A stretch of 64,000 nt of DNA, taken from NCBI GenBank assembly GCA_020633295.1, contig JACKDW010000003.1, forward strand, positions 1-64,000. The letters run 5' to 3'. This document shows positions 48,442 through 57,744 of the stretch, piece after piece. Both the position numbers and the translations under genes were made by a program. The stretch is from Myxococcales bacterium (lineage in GTDB: Bacteria > Myxococcota_A > Polyangia > Nannocystales > Nannocystaceae). The notes under the pieces are model-generated. The model saw only the letters and a program-made list of their open reading frames with translations. It did not search any database and was not told where the DNA came from. How positions within the stretch are numbered: position 1 is the stretch's first letter; the number at the start of each line of letters is the position of its first letter.

Positions 48442-49794
48442 CTACACGACGAGCGCGCCCTCGAGCATCGGGATCGCGCGCAGCTGCCGGTACCAGCGCT
48501 CGACGGGGTGCTCGGTCGTGTAGCCGTGCCCGCCGAGCAGCTGCACGCCGTGGCTGCCGATCTGCATCGACTTCTCGGCGCACTGCGTCCACGCGAGGAA
48601 CGCCTCGCGGTGGAACGGCCGGCCGCGCTCGGCGTGGCTCGCGGCCTGGTAGGTCATGAGGCGCATGCCCTCGAGCTCGACCGCGATGTCGGCGATCGTG
48701 AACGCGACCGCCTGCTTGTGGCTGATCGGCTCGCCGAACGCGACGCGGTCGTTGCAGTACTGGATGACGTAGTCGAGCGCCGCCTGGCAGGTGCCGACCG
48801 CGAGCGCGCAGGCGCCCAGGCGCGCGAGGTCGACGGCGCGCTCGTGCTCGTAGCCCGCGCCGTCGGGGGCGCCGAGCAGCGCGTCGGGCCCCACCGTGAC
48901 CCCGCGCAGCTCGAGCCGGCCGAGCTCGGCGGCGCCGAGCCCCATGTGTCGCTCGGCGCGGCGCTCGAGCTGCGGGCTCTGGGCGTCGACGAGGAAGGCG
49001 CGCGGCCCCTGCCCGGCGAGCTGCGCGAACACGACGTAGGCCTCGGCGCGCGTCGCCAGCGGGACCATGCACTTCACGCCCTCGAGCCGGTAGCCGCCGC
49101 CCTCCGGGCGCGCGCGCGTCTCGAGGAAGCGCGGATCAAAGCGCGCGCGCGGCTCGGCGAGCGCGACGCTGACAGGCACGAACGCCTCGCCGCACAGCGG
49201 CGGCAGGTAGCGGCGCCGCTGCAGCTGCGAGCCGAACTCGCTCAGCAGGTTGATGAAGCCGCACGGCGCGAGCGCGGCCAGGGCCAGCCCCATGTCGCCC
49301 TGCGCGAGGTCCTCGGCCATGAGCACGGTCGAGACGGGCGAGCGCTGCTCACCCGCGCCGCCGAGCCCCTCGGGCACGCCGATCAAGTTGAGGCCGAGCT
49401 CGGCCACGCGCGCCAGGAACTCCTTCTCCTCCTCCTCGTCCACGCCGCCCGCGTCGGCCTCGTGCGCGCGCGGCCTGAGGGCCTCGCGCGCGAACCGGAG
49501 CAGCGTCTCGCGCATCATCGACTGCTCCTCGGTCAGCGTCAGGTCGAACAGGCCGCCGCCGCCCTCGGCGCGCGTGAGCGTCTCCGCGCCGGTGAGCTCC
49601 TCGACGCGCCCCTTGAGGTCGCGGAAGCGCGAGCGCGCGCGGGCGCCGGCCTCGGCGGTGACGCGCGCGCCGGCGCGGGTGCCCCAGTACACCACCTGCT
49701 GGGTGAGCTCGCGGACGCCGTAGCGCTCCGCGAGCTCGGACTCCGAGATCTTGTTGAGCGCGCGAAACAACGCGCCGAGGGGGGATCGTGACAT
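48442..49794 (-). CDS. Acyl-CoA dehydrogenase with N-terminal helical extension
   Basis: 450-residue acyl-CoA dehydrogenase superfamily member, first in the operon. An extra helical segment of about 80 residues (RALNKISESELAERYGVREL) precedes the usual N-terminal domain (LTEEQSMMRETLLRFAREAL). Family parts include GVPEGLGGAG, YVIQYCNDRVAFGEPISHKQ, MQIGSHGVQLLGGHGYTTEH and VERWYRQLRAIPMLEG. The central flavin loop is atypical: LAEPRARFD replaces the usual TEPxAGSD, so activity may be altered and it may pair with the second dehydrogenase. ATG 49794; the frame open to 50910 is repeat-driven. Confidence 0.87.
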   Translation of the reverse strand: MSRSPLGALFRALNKISESELAERYGVRELTQQVVYWGTRAGARVTAEAGARARSRFRDLKGRVEELTGAETLTRAEGGGGLFDLTLTEEQSMMRETLLRFAREALRPRAHEADAGGVDEEEEKEFLARVAELGLNLIGVPEGLGGAGEQRSPVSTVLMAEDLAQGDMGLALAALAPCGFINLLSEFGSQLQRRRYLPPLCGEAFVPVSVALAEPRARFDPRFLETRARPEGGGYRLEGVKCMVPLATRAEAYVVFAQLAGQGPRAFLVDAQSPQLERRAERHMGLGAAELGRLELRGVTVGPDALLGAPDGAGYEHERAVDLARLGACALAVGTCQAALDYVIQYCNDRVAFGEPISHKQAVAFTIADIAVELEGMRLMTYQAASHAERGRPFHREAFLAWTQCAEKSMQIGSHGVQLLGGHGYTTEHPVERWYRQLRAIPMLEGALVV

Positions 49795-49965
49795 GCGGCT
49801 CCGTGCTCGCGTGGGCGATGTCGAGCGACGCGAGTCTACCAGGCTCGCGGGCACGTGGGGCGCGCAGGGCGGGGCGGCCGGGCGGCCGCGTCGGCCTCCA
49901 GTGGCCGCCGCGTCCCCGCGACGGCAACTCGAGTTGCCGATCGAAAACCTGTCTGGAAAGTCTTG

Positions 49966-49981
49966 TTGCCTTAAGGGACAT
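49966..49981. repeat. Inverted-repeat relative, weak copy
   Basis: TTGCC-TTAAGG-GACAT; right arm intact, left arm decayed. It lies 172 bases before the acyl-CoA dehydrogenase operon. Confidence 0.4.
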
Positions 49982-50159
49982 GTTGTTCTCCCGGGAGGTC
50001 GCGCAGGTCGTTGATTTTCCTGCGAGTCGGCGCTGCGGGGCGCTGGATCTGTTCTCGCAGTATCAGCGGGCGTGGCGAACATCGCCGGCGCCCCCGAGGC
50101 CCGCGCGCTGCCGCCCGCGACACACCGACTCGACGCATCCTCCACCGACCGCTCCGCGC

Positions 50160-50655
50160 TCCGCTCTCTCCCGCGCTCCCGCGCTCCCGCGTCCGCTCCC
50201 GCTCTCTCCCGCTCCCGCTCTCTCCCGCGCTCCCGCGCTCCCGCTCCCGCGCTCCCGCTCCCGCGCTCCCGCTCCAGCACCGGCTCCCGCGCTCCTGCTC
50301 TCTCGCTACCGCGCCCGCACTCCTCGCGCCCCCGCACTCCTCGCGCTCTCACGCTCCTCGCGCTCCTGCACCCTCGCGCTCCCGCACTCCCACACTCCTC
50401 GCGCTCCCGCACTCCTCGCGCTCCCTGCACTCCTCGCGCTCCCGCACTCCTCGCGCTCTCAACCTCCCGCACTCCTCGCGCTCTCACTTCTTCGCGCTCC
50501 CGCACTCCTCGCGCTCCCGCACTCCTCGCGCTCCGCACTCCTCGCGCTCCGCACTCCTCGCGCTCCGCACTCCTCGCGCTCCGCACTCCTCTCGCTCCGC
50601 ACTCCTCGCGCTCCCGCACTCTTCGCGCGCCCGCACTCCTCGCTCCACGCTCACC
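50160..50655. repeat. Degenerate pyrimidine-rich repeat (CTCCCGCACTCCTCG)
   Basis: About 500 bases built from interleaved CTCCCGC and ACTCCTCGCG units of 12 to 18 bases, almost free of G runs on the plus strand. In the middle, ACTCCTCGCGCTCCGC recurs at 16-17-base spacing. Strong strand asymmetry; on the minus strand it reads as GAGCG/GAGGAG-rich. Confidence 0.9.
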
Positions 50656-50891
50656 CCGTTCTCGCGCAGTCTCCCGCTCGTTTCGAACGTCGCGTCCCGT
50701 CCAGCATCGCGCGCTCGCGCCCGGCGTCCCCTCGTCCCTCATCCCGCGCCGGGAGCCGCCCTCGCCGGAACCTCGCCGGCTCCAAGGATCGCGCGCGCCC
50801 GCACGATCTCCGGTGTCTCGACCGAACTCCCCGCGGTCGAGATGTCCGGGGAGCGTGCGGGACTTCGTCGTGCCGCGTCGCCGTTCGTCGT

Positions 50892-50907
50892 ATGTCCATC
50901 GGGACAC
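50892..50907. repeat. 16-bp inverted repeat, copy 7
   Basis: ATGTCC-ATCG-GGACAC (TGTCC/GGACA arms), 186 bases before the hemopexin-like gene. Confidence 0.72.
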
Positions 50908-51092
50908 CACGCGCGTGATCGCGTGAGTCGTCGCGCCCCCGCGCCGCGGCGGCGCGCCGGCGATGGTCAGCAGCGCTCGCGCGATCTGTGGTACTCCTGT
51001 TCGGGTTTGCCGCGGCGACGCCCGGGGCGAGCGCCGCTACGATGTCCTGCTCGCGCCCGTGTTCGCGCGGGCGCTGGAGATGATCCGCCCGG

Positions 51093-52363
51093 ATGCCCTG
51101 GCCGTGGGAAAGCGACTTCTGGCGTGCGAACGCGCCGCCCCCTGACGCGGGCGCGGTCGGCACGAGCCGCGAGCCCGGCTGGCTGATCGACGCGGCGTTC
51201 GCCGACCGGCGCGGCGTCGTGCACTGCTTCCGGCGCGGCCGGGTGATCTCGGCGCAGCTCAGCATCGGGATGTCCGGTCGGACTGGTCGCAGCGTCGACG
51301 CGGTGGAGCGCCTGAGCGCGCAGCTGGCCGACGACGGCGAGACCGGCTCGGCGCTGCTCGCGGTGGTCACCGGGCGCACGCCGGCGCTCTCGTGGTCGAA
51401 GTGGCGACCGCAGGAGGAGGTGTTCCCGGCGTCGAGTGGCCGCGCCTCGACGCGGCCTTCCTCCTCGATCGCGACATCGCCTACATGTTCTTCGGCAGCG
51501 AGTTCCTGGCCTACGACCTCGCCGCGTCGCGCGTCCGCCCGGGTTACCCGCGCGCGATCGCGGGCCAGTGGCACGGGCTGTGGGAGGACGGCGTCGACGC
51601 GGCGGTCAACCCGGGGCGCGGCAAGGTGTACTTCTTCAAGGACGGCGCCTGCTCGCGCTACGACGTCGAGCATCAGCGCGTCGAGAAGGGCTTCCCGCGC
51701 ACCGTCGGCGAGGTGTTCCCCGGGCTCAGCTGGCGCCGCGTCGACCTCGCGTTCTGCCCGGGGCGCGCCGGCGAGCTCGTGTTCGTGCGTGAGCGCGAGG
51801 CCATGGTCTATCGCGACTCCGAGGCGGCGCGTCAGCTCGCGCTCGCCGAGTCCGAGGCGCGCGCGCGCGTCGAGGCGGTGCTCGGCGGCGAGATGTCGGA
51901 GCTCGCGGAGTCGCTGCACCAGGCGTGGCGCGACGATCGCTCGCGCGGCGTCACGCGAGCCGACGGCACCGACAGCCTGATCGCGGACATCCGCCGCCAC
52001 GCCGAGCTCGCGAGCCTGGCCGCGAGCTTCGCCGCCACCGCGGCGCGCATCTCCGAGGACGCGATCGGTCGCCTCGGCGCCGATGACGTCGCGTCCTTCG
52101 CGTCGCCGGAGCGGTGGGACGAGCGCGAGGAGTTCGCGCGCGCGCCCGAGTCCGAGCTCTCGATCGTCGAGTACCCGTCGCCGTCGGACAGCGGGGCCGC
52201 GCGCATCGTCGAGCTCGAGCCGTCGATCGCGAGCGAGGCGCTCGACGAGGTCGAGCTCGACGTCGAGATCGAGGTCGACCTCGACGGGCTCGAGGATCTC
52301 GACGAGGAGCCAGCGCCTCCGGGGCCGCGGCGACCGCCGCCGCCGCCGCGGACCTCGGAGTGA
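51093..52363 (+). CDS. Hemopexin-repeat protein, frameshifted
   Basis: Cytoplasmic-looking protein of about 420 residues without signal peptide. The first frame (MPWPWESDFWRANAPP to LLAVVTGRTPAL, about 100 residues) stops making sense near 51390. The second frame continues at VVEVATAGGGVPGVEWPRLD, so a shift equal to one missing base (or two extra in CTCT) lies at about 51391. Hemopexin-like units: LDAAFLLDRDIAYMFFG, GVDAAVNPGRGKVYFFKDG and RVDLAFCPGRAGELVFV, each with Asp-Ala and a Tyr/Phe-Phe strand. The C-terminus is acidic (ELDVEIEVDLDGLEDLDEE) with a Pro tail. The second part alone could start at 51392. Confidence 0.7.
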
Positions 52364-52649
52364 CGCGCGCCGGAGCGAGGGGGCGTGTCGTACCTGTGCC
52401 GCCCGCGAGCGGGAACTAGCGACGCCAAACCAGGGGCGCCGTGTCACGCCTTCGCGCGAAGCTCGACGATCGAAGCGGTCGGAACCCACGGCGGCCGCGC
52501 AGCTTGGGGGCTCTCGAGCTGCGCCGATCCCGGTGACAAAATTATGACCGAACCACGACATTAAGTGACCGAGCGGTGACAGGCCAGGGCGCGTAGACAT
52601 CGGACCCTGGGAGGCACGGGACGGTGTTTTTCCCGCCCTCTTGCAGACC

Positions 52650-53651
<1,002 letters not shown>

Positions 53652-53748
53652 GCGCGTCGACGCGCGTCAGGATGATGTTGAAGATGTCCATGGCGTAGCG
53701 GGCGTCGGCGAGCGCCTTGAGCCACTGGCCGCGCGCTAGCTGACCGTA

Positions 53749-53769
53749 TCGACCTGTCCTGACGGTCGA
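53749..53769. other. Inverted repeat between convergent genes
   Basis: TCGACC and GGTCGA arms separated by nine bases, 98 bases after the desaturase stop. Possibly a weak terminator; no U-tract. Confidence 0.35.
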
Positions 53770-53838
53770 TTGAGCAGTCGCGGGCCGCCGCGAGGCGCGA
53801 GGCGCGGTCCTGTCCCGAGGAGCTGGTTTAGAAGCGGC

Positions 53839-54822
53839 TCACCCCTTCGCGGGCTTGCGCCGGAACAGCCGCCGCAGGAGCCCGGGCGCCTCGGTCGGGC
53901 GCGCGCGGCCGATGGACTCGATCTCGGGCCGGCAGCTCCCGCAGATCGTCCCGGCGCCGCAGCGTCGGCCGATCTGCTCGAAGCTCAGCCCCGCGCCGAC
54001 CATCGCCTCGGCCTCGTCGCGCGCGAGGCCGACGCAGGGGCACACGAGCCCCGCGGGCGAGCGCGTCGCGGCGGTCGAGCCGGTCCAGCGGAATCGCGCC
54101 TGCTCCGCCTCGCTCAGCGCGCGGCCCGTGACCATGCGCGCGGCGAGGTGGCCGATGCCGGCGGCGTCGCCGAGCACCTCGACGCTGACCGGCACGCCGC
54201 CGTGGAGGCGGAGCGTCCGGCTCGCGCCGTCGCTCGCGCGCGCGAATTCAACGGTCGTCGCCGCGCCCTCGCGCTGCCCCGAGACCGCGAGGATCAGCAC
54301 CGCGCGGTCGATGATCTGCGTGCTCATCATCGTCCGGCCGTCCGCGAGCTGGCGCACGGAGCTGACGCAGGGCCGCCCCTCGTGCTCGCCGCGGTGGATC
54401 GTGACGAGCCCCCCCTCCGGGCGCTGGTACATCTGCTGCAGCGTCCCGAGCAGGCTCGCGAGCGGAGGGTGGCGCTCGTACCACCGGCGAAAACGCAGGG
54501 CCTCTACCCGGAGCACGACGAGGGTTTCCTCGGCCTCGACCGTCGCCGAGCGCGGCGCGTTCTCCAGCACCGCCAGCTCGCCGAAGCAGTGGCCGGGGTT
54601 CAAGATCGAGAGCAGCCGCTCGCCCTTGCGCACGCGCGCGCGCCCCTCGAGGATGAAGAAGCACGCGTCCCCCGGATCGCCCGCCGCGATCACGATCTCA
54701 CCTGGCTGAAACGTCTGGCGGCGAATCTCGTCGGCGTCCTCGGGCCCCTGCTCTAGATCGTGCAGCACCGCCAGCGCCTCGAGCGCCGCGCGGGCTTCGT
54801 CTGCGTCATGTTCGTCACCCAC
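53839..54822 (-). CDS. Cyclic-nucleotide-binding domain plus BFD-like [2Fe-2S] protein
   Basis: 327 residues from GTG 54822. N-terminal cNMP-binding domain about 35-125: FQPGEIVIAAGDPGDACFFI, LNPGHCFGELAVLENAPRSATVEA. The middle region (140-250) is unassigned. The C-terminal BFD-like domain about 258-302 has CPC (Cys261, Cys263) and GAGTICGSC (Cys294, Cys297), the usual four [2Fe-2S] ligands, with an extra Cys288. A ligand sensor joined to a bacterioferritin-associated-ferredoxin-type cluster domain is unusual. It diverges from the MpaB-type oxygenase over a short iteron-bearing promoter region. Confidence 0.83.
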   Translation of the reverse strand: MGDEHDADEARAALEALAVLHDLEQGPEDADEIRRQTFQPGEIVIAAGDPGDACFFILEGRARVRKGERLLSILNPGHCFGELAVLENAPRSATVEAEETLVVLRVEALRFRRWYERHPPLASLLGTLQQMYQRPEGGLVTIHRGEHEGRPCVSSVRQLADGRTMMSTQIIDRAVLILAVSGQREGAATTVEFARASDGASRTLRLHGGVPVSVEVLGDAAGIGHLAARMVTGRALSEAEQARFRWTGSTAATRSPAGLVCPCVGLARDEAEAMVGAGLSFEQIGRRCGAGTICGSCRPEIESIGRARPTEAPGLLRRLFRRKPAKG

Positions 54823-54854
54823 GCGGCGTGCTCCCGAACGATCGATCGATCGAG

Positions 54855-54893
54855 GATCGCGTCCGATGATCGCGTCCGATGATCGCGTCCAAT
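54855..54893. promoter_or_regulatory. Three 13-bp direct iterons
   Basis: GATCGCGTCCGAT three times head to tail (the last GATCGCGTCCAAT) within the 118-base divergent promoter region. Placement between two divergent starts suggests a regulator binding array. Confidence 0.7.
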
Positions 54894-54940
54894 GGTAGCA
54901 TCCGACGGTGAGTCTGCTTCGAGGCGCGACAGGAGGATCC

Positions 54941-55939
54941 ATGGACACCAGGGCGCAGTACCCCGCTCCCCAAGAGAAGCTCGTCGACGAGGGTGAGCTC
55001 GAGCGCGTCATGCAGACCGTGTTCGATCAGGCTGATCCCGTCGTCGGGATCTTCGGGCCAGACTCGATCAGCTGGGAGATCTACTCGCAGAAAGCCGTGT
55101 GGTTCGGGGCCATGCGGGCGAACCTCTTGCAAGCGTCACACCCCGGGGTGGCCGCGGCGCTCGTCAACAACTCCAAGGCCGACGTCGCGCTGCGCCTGCA
55201 GACGACGATCGCGTTCGTCGACGGCGTGATCTTCGGGACCGTCGACCAGGCCCGCGAGCTCGCCCGCCGGCTGCACGCCAAGCACGCGGCGGTCAGCGGC
55301 GTCCTCACGCAGTCGGGGGGCGTCCACGAGCGCGGTGACCCCTACGAGGGGAATGATCTCGAGGCGCTGCTCTGGGTCATGATGACCATCATCGACACCG
55401 TCGTCCTGCTCTATGAGGAGTTCGTCAAGCCCCTCGCGCCCGCCGACAAGGACCGCGTCATGCAGGAGCTGCCGCAGCTCGCCGCGATGTTCGGGATCCC
55501 GGCGCGCGCCCTCCCGCGCGACTGGGCCGAGCACGAGGCGTACATGCGCGAGATGTACGAGGGCCCGCGCACGAGCGTCGGCGACGACGGCCGCGCGGCC
55601 GCGGCCAGCGTGATGACGCCGACGGATCGAGCGCTCGAGCTCGATGTCCTCGGCCGGACCGTCGATCTGTCCTGGCTGCCGCGGCCCGCTGCGGGGCTGT
55701 TTCGCCGCCTGGATCCGCAGCGCGCCATGTTCACCGCCGTGCGGACGATGACGATCGGCTGGCTGCCGCCGCACCTCCGGGAGGCCTACGGGCTCGACTG
55801 GAGCCCGCCGGTGCAGCGGCGCGCCGCCGTGTTTCGCCGCGTCCTGCGGACGGCGATGCAGCTGCAGCCTCCTCGCATGCGCCGCGCGGCCGGCTACCTC
55901 GAGGCCTACCGCCGCCTCGGGCTCCCCGCTCGCCTCTGA
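54941..55939 (+). CDS. MpaB/rubber-oxygenase-like (DUF2236) protein
   Basis: 332 residues in the oxygenase MpaB family (PF09995), helical haem-type enzymes that include latex-clearing oxygenase and a fungal oxygenase that cleaves prenyl chains. Family parts: WEIYSQKAVWFGAMRANLLQ, ASHPGVAAALVNNS, and the later LLWVMMTIIDTVVLLYEEFV. The reaction is unknown here; an unsaturated lipid or isoprenoid substrate is likely from family and neighbours. ATG 54941 has an ideal AGGAGG. First of a plus-strand run with the flavoprotein and SDR genes. Confidence 0.83.
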   Translation: MDTRAQYPAPQEKLVDEGELERVMQTVFDQADPVVGIFGPDSISWEIYSQKAVWFGAMRANLLQASHPGVAAALVNNSKADVALRLQTTIAFVDGVIFGTVDQARELARRLHAKHAAVSGVLTQSGGVHERGDPYEGNDLEALLWVMMTIIDTVVLLYEEFVKPLAPADKDRVMQELPQLAAMFGIPARALPRDWAEHEAYMREMYEGPRTSVGDDGRAAAASVMTPTDRALELDVLGRTVDLSWLPRPAAGLFRRLDPQRAMFTAVRTMTIGWLPPHLREAYGLDWSPPVQRRAAVFRRVLRTAMQLQPPRMRRAAGYLEAYRRLGLPARL

Positions 55940-55952
55940 TCCGGGCCACGGC

Positions 55953-56549
55953 ATGCGGATCCTCGTCGTCTACGCGCACCCCCACCCGCAGAGCTTCTGC
56001 CACGCGGCGCTCGAGCGCGTGCTCGCGGGGCTCGCGATCGGCGGTCACGAGGTCGACGTCCTCGATCTCTACGCCGAGGGCTTCAACCCCGTGATCGACG
56101 AGGCCGAGTGGAAGGTCTACATGTCCGAGCCGGCGCGCTTCGCCGACTCGATGCGTCGCCACGTCGAGCTCCTGCGCCAGGCCGAGGGCCTCGTCTTCGT
56201 CTACCCGACGTGGCTGTTCTCGCTGCCGGCGATGCTCAAGGGGTGGCTCGACCGGGTGTTCGTCCCGAGCGTGTCGTTCTCGCTGCCGGCGCAGGGAGAG
56301 AGCGCGCCGACGTCGCTGCTGCGGCACATCCGGCTCGTCGCCGCCGTGACCTCGACGGGCACCCCGTGGTGGTTGATGGCGGCGTCGGGCTTCCCCGGCA
56401 AGCGGCTGATTCGCCGGGCGATCCGCCTCGGCTTCTCGATCCGCTGCGAGAACATCTGGCTCTGTCTCCACGGCATGGAGACGAACACGCACGCGCAGCG
56501 CGCTCGCCACCTGGAGCGCGTCGAGCGACGCTTCGCGCGCGTCCGATGA
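55953..56549 (+). CDS. NAD(P)H:quinone oxidoreductase-like flavoprotein
   Basis: 198-residue flavodoxin-fold protein of the NQO/MdaB group (PF02525). It carries ILVVYAHPHPQSFCHAAL (phosphate loop), VYPTWLFSLPAMLKGWLDRV and TSTGTPWWLMAASG, which line the FMN/FAD site. It carries two-electron reduction of quinones or similar acceptors. Starts 13 bases after the MpaB-type gene, so co-translated, and may supply or recycle electrons for it. Confidence 0.87.
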   Translation: MRILVVYAHPHPQSFCHAALERVLAGLAIGGHEVDVLDLYAEGFNPVIDEAEWKVYMSEPARFADSMRRHVELLRQAEGLVFVYPTWLFSLPAMLKGWLDRVFVPSVSFSLPAQGESAPTSLLRHIRLVAAVTSTGTPWWLMAASGFPGKRLIRRAIRLGFSIRCENIWLCLHGMETNTHAQRARHLERVERRFARVR

Positions 56550-56565
56550 CGATCCCACCGCTCAA

Positions 56566-57666
56566 GTGACCTGTCCCGTGGTTAACTATCTCATCACAGG
56601 CGCGACCGGCTGGATCGGTCGCAACCTCGTCGACCGCTTGCTCGACCGCGAGGGCGCGCGGCTGTGGCTGCTCGTGCGCCCGTCCACCGTGACGCGCGAG
56701 GCCGAGCAGCTCGAGGCGTGGCGGCGACGCGGGGACGTGCGCGTGCTCGAGGGCGACATCGTCGAGCCCGCGCTCGGGCTCTCGGCCGAGGCCGCCGGCG
56801 ACGTCGCCTTCGACCACGTCTTTCACCTGGCGGCCGGCTTCGCGCTCAAGCCTGAAGGAGACGCGCTCGAGCGGATGAACGTCGGCGGCACGCGAGCGCT
56901 CATCGCCTGGCTGCGGAGCCGCGAGTTCGCCGGGGTCCTGCACCACGTGTCGTCGATCGCGGTCGCCGGCGACCACCCCGGGACCCTCGGCGAGGACGAG
57001 CTCGAGCTCGGGCAGACCCTTCACCACCCCTACCACCAGTCGAAGTACACGGCCGAGCAGCTGGTGCGTGGCCTCGAGGACATGCGCTGGCGGATCTATC
57101 GCCCGAGCTCGGTCGTCGGCGACAGCCGCAGCGGCTACATGATCCGCGCCGACGGCTCGTACTTCATGTTCAACATGGTCCGTCGGCTCACCGCGCTCGT
57201 CCCCGCCTGGGTCCCGCTCGTCAACCCGCGAGCCGGCGCGCTGAACATGGTGCCCGTGGACTACGTGGCCGCGGCGCTCGACGCGATCGCGCACGAGCCC
57301 GGGTGGGACGGGCGCGGGTTCAACCTCGTCGACCCAAGCCCGCTCTCGTCCCTCGAGGCCTTCAACGTCCTCGCCGAGCACGCCGGCGGCCCGCGCATGC
57401 GCTGGACGCTCGGCTCGCGACGTCGGCGCGACGTGAAGCGACGCAGCGGGCCGCTCACCGCGCTCCGCGACCGCTTGCTCGCGGCCGTCGGCGTCCCGGT
57501 CTCCGCCTGGAAGGCGATGAACCTACACGTCACCTTCACGACCACCAACGTCGACGCCGCGCTCGCAGGGACCGCGATCCGGTGTCCGTCGCAGCGGGAG
57601 TACCTGGCGCGCCTCTGGGACTACTGGGCGCGTCATCTCGATCCCGCGCGTCGCGAGCGAGATTAA
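56566..57666 (+). CDS. Extended SDR, NAD-dependent epimerase/reductase
   Basis: 366-residue extended short-chain dehydrogenase. The Rossmann loop ITGATGWIG appears at about 9-17, HLAAG at about 85, catalytic Tyr in YHQSKYTAEQL, and RPSSVVGDSRSGYM. Features resemble the thioester-reductase/fatty-acyl reductase and 3-beta-hydroxysteroid dehydrogenase branches acting on lipids, but no carrier or acyl domain is attached. Start taken as GTG 56566; GTG 56578 is closer to the fold and also possible. Third gene of the putative operon, 16 bases after the flavoprotein. Confidence 0.85.
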   Translation: MTCPVVNYLITGATGWIGRNLVDRLLDREGARLWLLVRPSTVTREAEQLEAWRRRGDVRVLEGDIVEPALGLSAEAAGDVAFDHVFHLAAGFALKPEGDALERMNVGGTRALIAWLRSREFAGVLHHVSSIAVAGDHPGTLGEDELELGQTLHHPYHQSKYTAEQLVRGLEDMRWRIYRPSSVVGDSRSGYMIRADGSYFMFNMVRRLTALVPAWVPLVNPRAGALNMVPVDYVAAALDAIAHEPGWDGRGFNLVDPSPLSSLEAFNVLAEHAGGPRMRWTLGSRRRRDVKRRSGPLTALRDRLLAAVGVPVSAWKAMNLHVTFTTTNVDAALAGTAIRCPSQREYLARLWDYWARHLDPARRERD

Positions 57667-57744
57667 CCCACGGACGCGAGCGTCTCGCTCGCCGCGCCGG
57701 CGCGGCGGACGATCGCCGCGCTATCCTCGTACATCCACAGGCCC

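Larger units (their letters stand above)
49795..51092. other. 1.3-kb non-coding region
   Basis: Long spacer between divergent transcription units. Its centre is a pyrimidine-rich degenerate repeat (50160-50655). Two relatives of the dispersed inverted repeat flank that centre (49966 and 50892). No gene or RNA is supported; the long frames here come from repeat composition. Confidence 0.6.

Noticed and set aside
49795..50910. Extension of the acyl-CoA dehydrogenase by 370 residues
   Set aside because: The extra residues are Arg/Glu/Gly repeats produced by the pyrimidine-rich DNA repeat; homology begins at ATG 49794.
52544..52561. ATGAC-N8-GACAT before the desaturase as a repeat family member
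   Set aside because: Eight-base spacer and non-matching arms; geometry differs from the others.
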